Positions 47,093 to 56,311 of a stretch of DNA of 64,000 nt are shown piece by piece. The position numbers and the translations under genes were made by a program. Every line of letters begins with the position of its first letter. The stretch's first letter is position 1. The stretch comes from Melampsora larici-populina 98AG31 (taxonomy: Eukaryota > Basidiomycota > Pucciniomycetes > Pucciniales > Melampsoraceae): contig NW_006768766.1 in the NCBI RefSeq assembly GCF_000204055.1, positions 3,270,413-3,334,412 on the forward strand, given 5' to 3'. The notes under the pieces are model-generated. The model was not told the origin of the DNA. It ran no database searches and saw only the letters and a program-made list of their open reading frames with translations.

Positions 47093-48379
47093 TTACGCTC
47101 GTTTCCCTTTTACAGGGTTTCCTTCCTTGTCTCTACGGTTTGGACTTCTGCTGCGATCTCTATGACCTGCAAACCTATCACTTCCATAACGGTCCTCACG
47201 TCTCCAGTCTCGGTTTGACCTTCCATCATCGTGTCTACCTTTGTAGCCGCTGCTCCCTTTCCCTCGTTTACCGTTACCTTTGTAACTGCTGGTATGTGCA
47301 TGTCGATTTTTCGTCTGTGCACCTGAGGTCGATGGGGTTGAGGCTGATGCGAATTTAGACTTGTTTGTTAGAGGGCAGATATTTGATTTTGACTTTCCTG
47401 GCGCGTATGGGTTTGTCTTGAAATGTCTTTCGTTGAAACTTTCTGCTGTCGTTTTTGCTTCTACTAACAAGGTTTCCTGCATTTCTGTGTAATTTCCTAT
47501 AGACTTGTTGACGGTTTCTCTCATAACACCTTGCCTGACCAACCGGCAATATCTCAAAGCAACCTTCCAGCCGAAATCTTTCCTCAATTTCTTCACAACT
47601 GCTATGTGACCTTCAAATTTCTCGGCTACCGGTTTCCATCCGCATGACACCAAGTGAGCACAAAACAATGCCATACAATCTCCCCAAGTTTCGAAGTCGA
47701 TGGTAAGTTCTTCTACAGGAGCTTCACCACCATATATCCGTGCCTCTCCGGATTCTTTCTTGTCGGATTTTGTTGTTCTCAAGGACCAGGCTTTCTGGTC
47801 TTTGACCAACCATTCTTCATCAAACACGGTGAGTTGTATGTAAGACGTCAAACCCTTCAGGATTATAGTTAAACCGGGCGAAAGTGGGGCAAGAGATTGT
47901 TTCATTTGCGCGTTTCCTCCACGCAAGATCCTTCCGTTGTGAATGATGTCACCATTGACCATTTCCAACGTTCCTTTTTTCGCTGACATAATAGCGAGAG
48001 CTTTATCTGACTCCTCTTTTGACGACGCGCCTTCGAACCAGTTTTGAGGATCCTCTAAGGTCTGGGAAGGTTCTTGTGGTTGTGTGGTCGGCGGGGGTTG
48101 GATTGGAGGAATTTGTCGACTTTGTAGGTTTTCTACGTCGGTTGTCTTTGGAATTACTTCTCTTACAAAGGCCACAGAGGTGTTTGTTGACTTGTTGGAG
48201 TTTGTTTCTTCTTCATCTAAGACATACTCATTTCGACCGTTCTTCACTTTTGCTTGGGTTCCTCCGTTTAGAATCTTTAGCAACAATGCCGCCTCTCTAT
48301 CGTCTCCTCTAGCGTAAGCTTCTTGGATCAATCCGCCAAGTGCGTCTCTCCGAGAATCTTTCCAACCGCAAGTAAACAT
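47093..48379 (-). CDS. Gag-like protein of YR copy 2
   Basis: 428 residues from ATG 48379 (MFTCGWKDSRRDALGG). No CCHC knuckle is present. The C-terminus is Arg/Ser/Gly-rich (RDWRREDRYGSDRFAGHRD, then RSRSPNRR), likely RNA-binding. The motif TNPYAPGKSKS matches ENPYAPGQPKSGH in the gag of copy 3, which fixes both as the same protein type. The central part (FETWGDCMALFCAHLVSCGW, FGWKVALRYCRLVRQGV) is helical. It lies 5' of RT on the same strand with an 87-nt gap. Confidence 0.7.
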   Translation of the reverse strand: MFTCGWKDSRRDALGGLIQEAYARGDDREAALLLKILNGGTQAKVKNGRNEYVLDEEETNSNKSTNTSVAFVREVIPKTTDVENLQSRQIPPIQPPPTTQPQEPSQTLEDPQNWFEGASSKEESDKALAIMSAKKGTLEMVNGDIIHNGRILRGGNAQMKQSLAPLSPGLTIILKGLTSYIQLTVFDEEWLVKDQKAWSLRTTKSDKKESGEARIYGGEAPVEELTIDFETWGDCMALFCAHLVSCGWKPVAEKFEGHIAVVKKLRKDFGWKVALRYCRLVRQGVMRETVNKSIGNYTEMQETLLVEAKTTAESFNERHFKTNPYAPGKSKSNICPLTNKSKFASASTPSTSGAQTKNRHAHTSSYKGNGKRGKGSSGYKGRHDDGRSNRDWRREDRYGSDRFAGHRDRSRSPNRRDKEGNPVKGKRA

Positions 48380-48456
48380 TTTACGAAAAGATGTTAGTCT
48401 CTATTTTCCTCTTGATTTACGTCCACGTTGGATGAAGAGGGGAGTTTCCAATTTGA

Positions 48457-48573
48457 GCACCTATTGTAAGCCGGGTCTGGCTGGATCACTATTTTATGCC
48501 GGATCAGGCTATTCTGGACACCTACTGTAAGCCGGGCCAGGCTGGGCACCTATTTTAAGCCGGGCCAGGCGCA
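48457..48573 (-). repeat. ~30-bp degenerate tandem repeat, 4 units, 5' leader of YR copy 2
   Basis: Units follow CACCTA(C/T)TGTAAGCCGGG(T/C)C.GGCTGG. Three are close and one (ATCACTATTTTATGCCGGATCAGG) is diverged. It sits just upstream of gag and may be part of the element's terminal structure. Confidence 0.75.
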
Positions 48574-48840
48574 CGTTCCTTCCACGTATGTATTTCCTCA
48601 TCGTTTTCTGCTTCAAACTTTGGGTACAGAAACTCATAACGTAACTTTTCATCTAGCAAATTATGCCTTTGTCCCTGATATGGCGGGGTCAATCATATTT
48701 TGCAATGTCTTGTTGTGCAAGAACTTCGCCTCAAGAGAAATTCACGTAGGAAGAGGATTGGAACCCATGGGGATATGATGTTGTGGAGGGAAAAGGAAGA
48801 GATTTTGAAATACCATCGTATTCAATAGATTTTGACTTAC

Positions 48841-49219
48841 CAGGGATGTGAGGTTCGTTTTCACTAGCTCCTAATGAATCTTCTTCTCCTTCTTCCTCCC
48901 CTTGATGTATTCCCCCCCATTCTTCTTCTTCCTCCCCCTCTGACTGATCTTCATCTTGTTGTTCCTCTTGCTGATTTTGTTGACGTTCGATTGCCAACCT
49001 TCTTGCGCGTGATGCTCGGATTCCTCTAGGTCTTAATTCTCGACCACCTGTTGGGGTTCCATCAGAATGAACACTTCTTCTCCCATTCAGTCGTCGGTTT
49101 GTTCTCCTTGGTGTCACCAGTCAATCTCCAGGTTGAACACCAGTAGCTGCCGCTCCAGCTCTTGTTAGAACTCGGGTAACTCGAGCCTCTGTTTGGTTGA
49201 TTTGATTCTGAAACGACAT
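48841..49219 (-). pseudogene. Rust-type basic/acidic protein, exon 1 with premature TGA
   Basis: ATG 49219 (MSFQNQINQTEARVTRVLTR) runs in one frame to a GTAAGT donor at 48840, with a single stop TGA at 49123-49121. CGA would restore Arg at this position. After the stop the frame gives basic PRRTNRRLNGRRS and the acidic stretch GEEEEEWGGIHQGEEEG. The EEEEEWGGI block also ends the pseudogene at 56312. Later exons are missing, probably displaced by YR copy 2. No known domain. Confidence 0.55.
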
Positions 49220-49507
49220 CGTATTCTTCTCAACCGTACTTCTTAACTTTGTTTTTTCGATACTGATTTCTTTAATTCTTAACTTGATCTTGTTTATTTC
49301 AACTTTGAATTTTATGATTTATTCTTTCTTAAATGATTTGTTTCTAACGAAAATTGTCAAGTAATAAAGTGAAGTATTGCAATGATATGAATAAGAAGTG
49401 TTGGCCTTGAGCTGTCACTGAAGAGCAAAGTTTTTTCGTTGAGGAGGGAACGTGGACTTGTGTACTTCCCGCCTCGACATCAACTTCGATGCGTGACATG
49501 TAATGAG

Positions 49508-49574
49508 ACATGTCACACTTCAGTTCCTTGGCTCGTGGACACTTCCACCAAACCGTACCTTATTTGGTGTATAC
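49508..49574 (+). repeat. Left arm of a distant inverted repeat
   Basis: ACATGTCAC..., CTCGTGGACAC and CCAAACCGTACCTTATTTGGT here match the reverse complement of 54882-54818. It may mark the ends of an older element or a shared target repeat. Confidence 0.5.
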
Positions 49575-49634
49575 AAAACCAGATTCAGCCGCAAGAAAAA
49601 AAGAGAAGCAGCACTCGGAAAGAATAACTTCTGC

Positions 49635-50416
49635 ATGTCCAACTGGATGAATCAAGCGAAAGCCAAAGCCCCTACCCCACCGGCCTCAACTCATTCTGAT
49701 ACTATTGACGACCTTGAAGATGACGAGACTTTAATTCACTGCCAGCATTAAAGAGGTTCCCAGATGGGAATATGGGTCCTAGTGATCACATTCCCATCCT
49801 GCTACTGTTACACAGTTCCATGAATATTTCCTGAGTAGCCATTGTGATATATGTAGTCAATATTTTGAGATGTGTGGCTCAATCTGAACAAAGTTACAGC
49901 ATGTATTACACATGAACTTCTTATCTAGATGAGCAGAAAACTGAGCGGACCTGTATGTAGCTGATAGCTAAGGATTTACTCAGATGTTTGCACATATGTA
50001 GTGTATGCTTTATGGCTCAGATGTGCAGTGCAAGATGATTTGATGCACCATTCTTCTCTCAATGATATTCCCAGCCTAGGTCATGTTCCGACCAGGGAAC
50101 ATATTTAATGCTGGCAGTGATTGAGATCTCTACCGATGATGACACTCCTTCTGATTCGATTGATCCACCAAGACCTTTTGACCCCGATCTCGCTGCAGCA
50201 CAGGACCTTTGGATTGACCAATGTGTTGATCAATATCGCAATTCATGGACTTCTTTCTCAGAACCTGCAAAAGTCAAGAACAGTGCTCAAGAATATTTTG
50301 AAGAGTTAAAATCAGCCATCAATCATGTTTCGAAAAACATACAGAAAGATCCAAAGATCAATCAAATCATCAGTGACCTTCATGAATATTGTTACATGTT
50401 CCCAGAGCCTGCGGAG
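49635..50416 (+). pseudogene. Hypothetical gene disrupted by a MITE and then by YR copy 3
   Basis: ATG 49635 opens MSNWMNQAKAKAPTPPAST and reaches DDLEDDETLI at 49736. The MITE 49737-50119 follows. Skipping it and one ATT copy, the frame resumes in phase with EISTDDDTPSDSIDPPRP and runs through LWIDQCVDQYRNSWTSFSEP to YMFPEPAEV near 50415. There the leader of YR copy 3 begins. Acidic N-terminus, helical middle, no recognised domain. Its 3' part was not found beyond the retroelement. Confidence 0.55.
49737..50119. mobile_element. MITE, 383 bp, ATT target duplication
   Basis: The terminal repeat CACTGCCAGCATTAAA..GTTCCC (49737-49761) is matched inversely at 50095-50119. ATT flanks both sides (49734-49736, 50120-50122). 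The 3-bp duplication suits the PIF/Harbinger superfamily. No coding capacity. Confidence 0.85.
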
Positions 50417-50679
50417 GTACAGGGTAGTCCATTCAGTAGAGTGAGAGGGTTCACGGGTGCAGACTGTAGTGTCACAGCTCAGACATGTGAGTGGTGGTAG
50501 CCACATGTCGACTGAGGGATGGCGCCTCAGAAGAAGTGGAAAACTTTTCTCACTTCTCTCTCTGCGCCCCCCTGAGATCCTACAGCTGCACTCGAGAATC
50601 AGTCAAGTTTCCTCTCCTATCTCTCTCTCGCTTTCTCACTCTTCTTTTCTCTTATATTTAGTGTTCTTTACGCATCTGA

Positions 50680-53120
50680 ATGTGGAGGCAGTTAGCTACC
50701 AAATCCTTCTTAAACAAATACAACGATCACCCAATGATTCAAGCAGCAAAACAAGCGGAAGAAGCGAAACTCGCGAAGTTTTTGAAAGAGAAGACACAAG
50801 CAGAAGAGAGGCTGAAGAGAGCAGAATCAAGATCTCCTCAAGTCGGACAAACCCCTCTAGAAGGCGACAACACATCCCAACCTACCCCGAGATTCACCTT
50901 CACCACGAGCACCCTGTCCTCAAAGGAAGCGGAGCATTCGAAGTCGACCAAGATGGACGACAGAGAAGACTCGACATCTGATTCTGAGGCATCGGACGGG
51001 GACAGTGAGTCATCTGACATCCGGAAGCCCAAGAAAGTGAAGACGAAAAAATCGAAGAAAGGCAAGGAGAAGAAGAAATCCAAATCAGTGCCGTCCTTGG
51101 TTGATGGCAATGAGGATCTGGGTACGGAAGACCTGTCGACGTTAATAGAAAAGAACTTTGGTAAGTGTCTATCCCTCCAAATGGACGGTCCCGTCTCGGA
51201 TCTACCTACACTCCTTTCTTCCGTCGGTGAATCCCTGGTCAAAGCACCTAGTGATCAGAGCTCCAGTACTTCTGTCGTAGCGCGTCTGGCTCCAGTTTTT
51301 GGCTGTTGTAGCGGAATGATTATCTCGTACTTGTCACTTTAGCTCATCCCACCGAATCAGCTCCAGGTGCTCTCCTGTGGTAGCAAGGATTGTATTCCCC
51401 TCTAATAGCTCCAAGAATTGCAGCCTTGTCAAAGCTCAGAACATTTCGATACTGTTGAATTCATACCTGGGATACCCACCCCCCCAACTTCCCCCTTCAG
51501 AGAGAATACAAGATCAACCCGGGCTTTGGTCGAAGACCATTTCAGGGTTATACACCCGTCCCATCTTCGCTCCTGTAATAGTAGAAGCATACAACATTCT
51601 TGTCAATCCTGAGTCCAGAGAAGCAAAACTGACTCTACATACACGTCTTCCCACATGTCTTTCTAGTCCCAAGGCCATTAGAGAAGACTACTCCATCGCC
51701 ACACGTAGCCCCTCTCGGCACAGACGACAGCAGTGACGTGATCTTAGACCGTCTAGCGGACGCCATAAGGGCGGAGAACCTTGACACGGTGAAATTCCTA
51801 CGAGATAGACTGGTTGTGGCATTGGCCAGGGAAGGAAAGGTGGCGGAAGAGAGATCGAAAGAGAAGAGAAAGAAGAGGGAAGGGAAGTCAGAGAAGTCGA
51901 AAGATAAAGCGAAGACAAGAGGAAAATCTGCTGGGAAATCCAAGAAGAAGCGGAAAATGGACAAGAAAGACTTACCTAGTTCTTCGTCAAGCGACTCTAG
52001 CTCCTCCTCCTCAGACTCCTATGATGCCTCGTCAGGGGAGGGTAAAACCAAACACGGCTACGCCTCATCCTCTTCAGACTCCTCGTCGACGGAGAAGAAC
52101 TCCTCTAGCGGTAGCAGCTCAGATTCTTTCTCGGGTTTGAAGTTTGAGAGGACGACAGCATCATCCTTCGATCTGCCGAACTTACCGGAGAAATGGCAGA
52201 AAGCCTTTAAGAAGATGAACCGCTACGTCCCCCTGTCGGTGTTCAAACGGTCCTACATCGAAGCGCACCACGCCACAGCTCCCTTTGGCTCGAAGAAAGG
52301 ATATGCTAGGGGATTCAAAACCTCGGAGGTTGAACTGGAACGCCGAATGAGCTATGGAGAATTCATTCTTGCTTGTGACCTAGAGGCAAGATACACAAAC
52401 AAACTTTACCGTCATAAAGCGTATGCTGTGTACATCGCGGAACATAAGGCAATAGTTAGCAACCTGATGATCCAACACAAATGCTGGATGGTAGGCCTTC
52501 GGTATCATATAGCAATCAGGAGTGTGATTTTCAGAAATCGGTTGGGTGTGATTTATGATAAGAAGAGAAAGGGGAGGAAGGGGAAGAAGATGGAAAAGGT
52601 TGTCTTACCGGAAGGTTTGCAAGAAGAAGCGGCACGGGTGGCAAGATGGGAGGCCGATATAGCGGGAGATCTCATGTATGAAGAAAATCCCTACGCTCCT
52701 GGGCAACCTAAGTCAGGTCACGACTTCAGAACCGGCCAACCACTGGAACCACCCAAACCGAAGCATGATTGGTCCTGGAAGGGGAAAGGACAGGGGGGAG
52801 ATGGTGGAGGTGGAAGTGGTCAGATGAGGCAAAGAGGAGGTAATCGGGGCAGAGGTCAAAATCATACTGATGTTCCAAACATTCCTTATGTTCCGCAACC
52901 ATATGCGATGAACTACCAAGCGGGTCCTTCAAACCAGAACGGTATTTCGACCTCGGCTGCCCCCTCTAACTTTACGGGACACTCCAACTTTGCTGGTCCG
53001 TCGAACCAAGGCTGGCTCGCCCAAGGGCAACAACACGCAAATAGACAATCGTATGCATCGTCTAGCGGAGGGAGAGGCAGGGGAAGAAACAACAAGAATG
53101 GGAGAGACAACAATTGGTAA
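50680..53120 (+). CDS. Gag-like protein of YR copy 3, with a probable 521-nt intron
   Basis: Exon 1 50680-51160 (ATG, MWRQLATKSFLNKYN) ends at a GTAAGT donor. Exon 2 51682-53120 starts after ATTAG. The phase joins exactly (G|AG) to give 639 residues. N-terminal: a charged coiled coil (AAKQAEEAKLAKFLKEKTQ) and a Lys-rich stretch; then a second basic coil and long Ser/Asp repeats. The helical centre is LPEKWQKAFKKMNRYVPLSV and later CDLEARYTNKLYRHKAYAVY. ENPYAPGQPKSGH is shared with the copy 2 gag. The C-terminus is Gly/Gln/Asn/Arg-rich (RGGNRGRGQN), probably RNA-binding; no zinc knuckle. An alternative reading is two separate ORFs without splicing. Confidence 0.6.
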
Positions 53121-53389
53121 GTCAACTTTCGTGCACGGGGCTAGGCCACAAGAAGTCATTACTCACTTCTTATTTCCCTCTACCCCCCTCCCTCTCCCAC
53201 TCCTTCGACGTTAAACGTCTGCTCGGGAAATCGATGTGTTCGATCCAATCCGTCTCTTGGTGACCGTTCTATTCCTTGGTTGGGGATATTCCTGGTGGAT
53301 TGAATGGTGGGTGTTATGTGGATTAGATCTCTTCAATTGGAAAACAAAGTAGAGAAAGAAGAAAATTTGAAATAAATTACTTTTGAATT
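53121..53389 (+). other. gag-RT spacer
   Basis: Non-coding linker between the two retroelement frames; contains C- and T-rich runs. Confidence 0.5.
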
Positions 53390-54871
53390 GTGCACCCCCC
53401 CCATCCTTTGTCCCAATATTCAGAGAGCAGCCATGCCATCTCAATTTTGCCTGAGAACCCCACCCCCTTGACGTCGAGAGCTGAGCTGAACAATGCTGGA
53501 ATTCAACCTGCCCAGAACACCAGCTGCGGATTAGAACTCTCACCCCCAGAGCCGGACTCAGAATATGAGTCAGATGAGAATCTCAAAGTTCGCTATGAGG
53601 ACGACTCACCCGAATCAGCGGCAGAAGATGAGGTGAACAAAGGAAAGAAACTCCTTCCCCTGCATAAACGCAAGCTCTATAAAGCGGAGGTCAAATCCTA
53701 CTGGCCAAGCCCGGTGAGATGTGACATGAACATCAGCGAGTGGGTTAGGCTAATGAAATTGGTAGGTCTAGAAGACGAGATCCCCTACATTGTCGATGGT
53801 TTCGAGGAAGGATTTTGCCTTGGAATTCCTCAACACTCACTTGGAGACAGGAAGTGGTACACCCCCGAGAACCATTCCTCAGCACTTTTGGTGAGAGACC
53901 AGATAGAAAAAACGCTAACGAAGGAAAGGAAAGAAGGAAGGATCCTTGGCCCCTACACTCACGAGGAGGTCTACAAACAACTTGGTTTCTTTCGGTCGAA
54001 TCCGATGGGGAGTGCCATCAACGGTGACGGCACAGTAAGACTCATTAACGACCTATCGCACCCCCAGGACGACCCAGAGATAGCTTCCGTAAACTCCTTC
54101 GTAGATAAACACAACTATGAAACCGAGTGGGACGACTTCAGGGTGGTGGCGTCCTTCTTCAGGGAAAACCCAGGAGCATGGCACTTAGCTCTGGTGGATT
54201 GGGCGAAAGCATATCGTCAGCTTTGGGCCCACCCTAGCCAGAGAAGATTCTTGTGTATCGTCGATTTTTATGGACGGGTCTGGATCGACTTAGCGGTGGG
54301 ATTCGGCGGTGTGGCTAGCTGCGGGGTGTTTGGTGGACCGGCAGAGGTATGGAAGGTAATAGTGAAGAAGACGCTCAACTTACCGACGATCTTTAGGTGG
54401 GTTGATGACAACCTGCTCTTCAAAAGACCAGGGGAAGACGTCTCCTTGAAGGACATAGTTGATCTAAGTAGCAAGATGGGAGTGAAGACAAACCCGGAGA
54501 AAAACAAAGATTTCAGTACAAGCCAACGATATCTGGGATTTGTGTGGGATGGAGTGAAGCATACGGTGAAGCTACCTGAAGAAAAGCTGAAACAAAGGAG
54601 GGACCAGGTGGAAGAGTTCCTCGTTCAGGGAGCGAAATGGAAATACGAACAAGTAGATGTTCTAGTAGGAAGGCTGTGCCACACGGTAAACATGGTACCA
54701 CATATGGCGGCGTACCTCCGATCCTTCTATCGTTGGTTGAAGAGCTGGAAGAAGAGACGTGCCATGAGAAAGACCCCCGAAGATGTAATAGAGGATCTCG
54801 AAGAGTGGAAACTTGTGAAGAACCAAATAAGGCACGGTTTGGTTCTGGTGTCCACGAGGTGTGAACTATGA
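53390..54871 (+). pseudogene. Reverse transcriptase of YR copy 3, lacking RNase H
   Basis: Open frame of 493 codons. The apparent start at 53390 is GTG, so the true start is uncertain. RT blocks: GRILGPYTHEEVYKQLGFFR, SAINGDGTVRLINDLSHP, ALVDWAKAYRQLW (motif A), FGGVASCGVFGGPAEVW (motif B) and FRWVDDNLLF (motif C), then QRYLGFVWDGVKHTVKLPEE and VLVGRLCHTVNMVPHMAAY. It diverges from homologues just after PEDVIEDLEEW (about 54810) and stops at 54871. All of RNase H and the following recombinase are missing, which implies a 3' deletion. The RT core itself has no stop. Confidence 0.8.
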
Positions 54872-54882
54872 GGTGACATGTA
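54818..54882 (-). repeat. Right arm of a distant inverted repeat
   Basis: Inverse match of 49508-49574, sharing CCAAACCG(T)(A/G)CCTTATTTGGT and CTCGTGGACAC. The RT frame of copy 3 breaks off exactly in this segment. Confidence 0.5.
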
Positions 54883-54901
54883 ACAAGCACCTGTGCATAC
54901 T

Positions 54902-55120
54902 AGACCCGTCGGACACTTACCGATGAAAATCGTGTCAATCTCATCGGAGTGACACCGAGCTCTCCCTAGAAGACGTCTCGACAGTCGAGACCCGTCTGGA
55001 GGATCTCTATCACCGCAAGTCCCCTACTCCCAGACGCGTCTGTAGGCCATAGACCCGTCTACAAGTCATAGACGCGGCTGGCACCAGTCTCACCCATCAT
55101 CGTACTCCCAGACGAGTCTG
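54902..55120. repeat. Cluster of AGAC-NN-GTCT palindromes
   Basis: AGACCCGTCG (54902), AGACGTCT (54971), GTCTCGACAGTCGAGAC (54975), AGACCCGTCT (54988), CAGACGCGTCTG (55031), TAGACCCGTCTA (55050), AGACGCGGCT (55070), CAGACGAGTCTG (55109). Seven copies of one palindromic 10-mer type within 220 bp. Confidence 0.85.
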
Positions 55121-56311
55121 GCACCGTTTTTCTAAGTCTTGACTCATCACACCAAACCTCCTTACTTCACTTTGAATAATCGACTACCAAAACAAATCAA
55201 AACAATCACATCCTTCCTACCTTCTTGATTCCAAAAATCTTTCGTCCTTCATATTTAACTTACTCATTGAAAAACTACACTACTCATCAAACACTACCAC
55301 TATTCAAGATCACCGCTCAACTCAGCACAATCAATCTACAGCTAATCCAACTTGGTCAGTTTCATCCCTTTCATACCTGATCATCATCCATCTCATCGGG
55401 TCGCTAATCTCATCACTCAAACCTCCAAACCTCTTCACTCTCCTCAATATCAAACCGATCCATGATTCAATTTAGTCGACTCATTACTCAGTCAAATCGA
55501 CTTTCAACAGTCCACAAATAAATAATCTTCTTCACTTGCACTTTAGTTATAGGTAGCATGGCAGTAAAACAAAGACCCAGTTTCCAAGAACAATTGATGA
55601 GCAACTGAAAGTGTTCGGTTTTCATTGAGCATCACGCTCAACGTTTTTTGTTGAACTGAACTTTGGTCAACTTGCTTGAGGTATATATAAACAACCAACA
55701 TTGTGTATAATTCAACTCAGGTTGGCTCGATCGAAGTATAGATTGATTGTTGAATTCCGAAGAAAGATAGATTTAGTAGAACAAAAAAGTTCAATGATTT
55801 TTAATGATTGTGTATGAATTCCCATCAGATGAGAAAGTCCTTTTGTTTCTGATTCATATGTAAAGGAAAATAAACGTATCTGATTAAGCTGGTGGTTTTA
55901 ACGTTAGATTGTCTAACAAATCATAATGAAATGTTAAATTTTGTGATTTGGTTTGTATACCAAAGAAAGATGGATTTTGAAGGAAAGATAAGAAAGGCAA
56001 CTCCTCAATCCATGTTCTTTCAGACCATAACTATTGAGACCAAAGAATAAGTAAAAGAAACAGAAGATGTAGCTGATAGAAAACATCGAAATAAACAGGT
56101 TTAGCAAGATCTAGATTTTTGTCCTACACAAAGAAAAGAAACACAACTTGTCTGCTGCTTTCACATGCTTTTCATAAGAAAATTGATAAGATAAAGAGTA
56201 AACCTACAAAGAGTAAACCTACAAAAATACAAATGGTTTGCATTTGATCTCACACCAAAAATCAACAGGGGAAAACAAGATGATATAACAACCACAAAAA
56301 AACTTGCGGTT
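55121..56311. other. Intergenic, no gene seen
   Basis: AT-rich, no supported coding region. The right end is the 3' flank of the following minus-strand pseudogene. Confidence 0.5.

Larger units (their letters stand above)
43273..48600 (-). mobile_element. YR retroelement copy 2 (gag, RT-RNase H, tyrosine recombinase)
   Basis: Minus-strand order: gag-like 48379-47093, RT-RNase H 47005-45213, tyrosine recombinase 44916-43840. No methyltransferase or hydrolase is seen. This layout is closer to Ngaro-type than to DIRS-1-type elements. A tandem repeat lies 5' of gag (48457-48573) and a palindrome array at the 3' side (43273-43578). Outer borders are estimated. Confidence 0.8.
50415..55130 (+). 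mobile_element. YR retroelement copy 3, 3' deleted
   Basis: Plus-strand gag-like gene (50680-53120) and RT (53390-54871). RNase H and the recombinase are absent. The region after RT is an array of AGAC-type palindromes. It is a different lineage from copies 1 and 2: the gag is largely dissimilar and the RT only moderately similar. Ends are estimated. Confidence 0.7.

Noticed and set aside
51377..51736. Separate 119-codon gene within the copy 3 gag region
   Set aside because: Lies mostly in the inferred gag intron, begins with GTG/ATG of poor context, and overlaps the exon 2 start in another frame.
54902..55120. Bacterial-type operator array
   Set aside because: The context is a fungal retroelement end; the palindromes are better seen as a terminal feature of the element.
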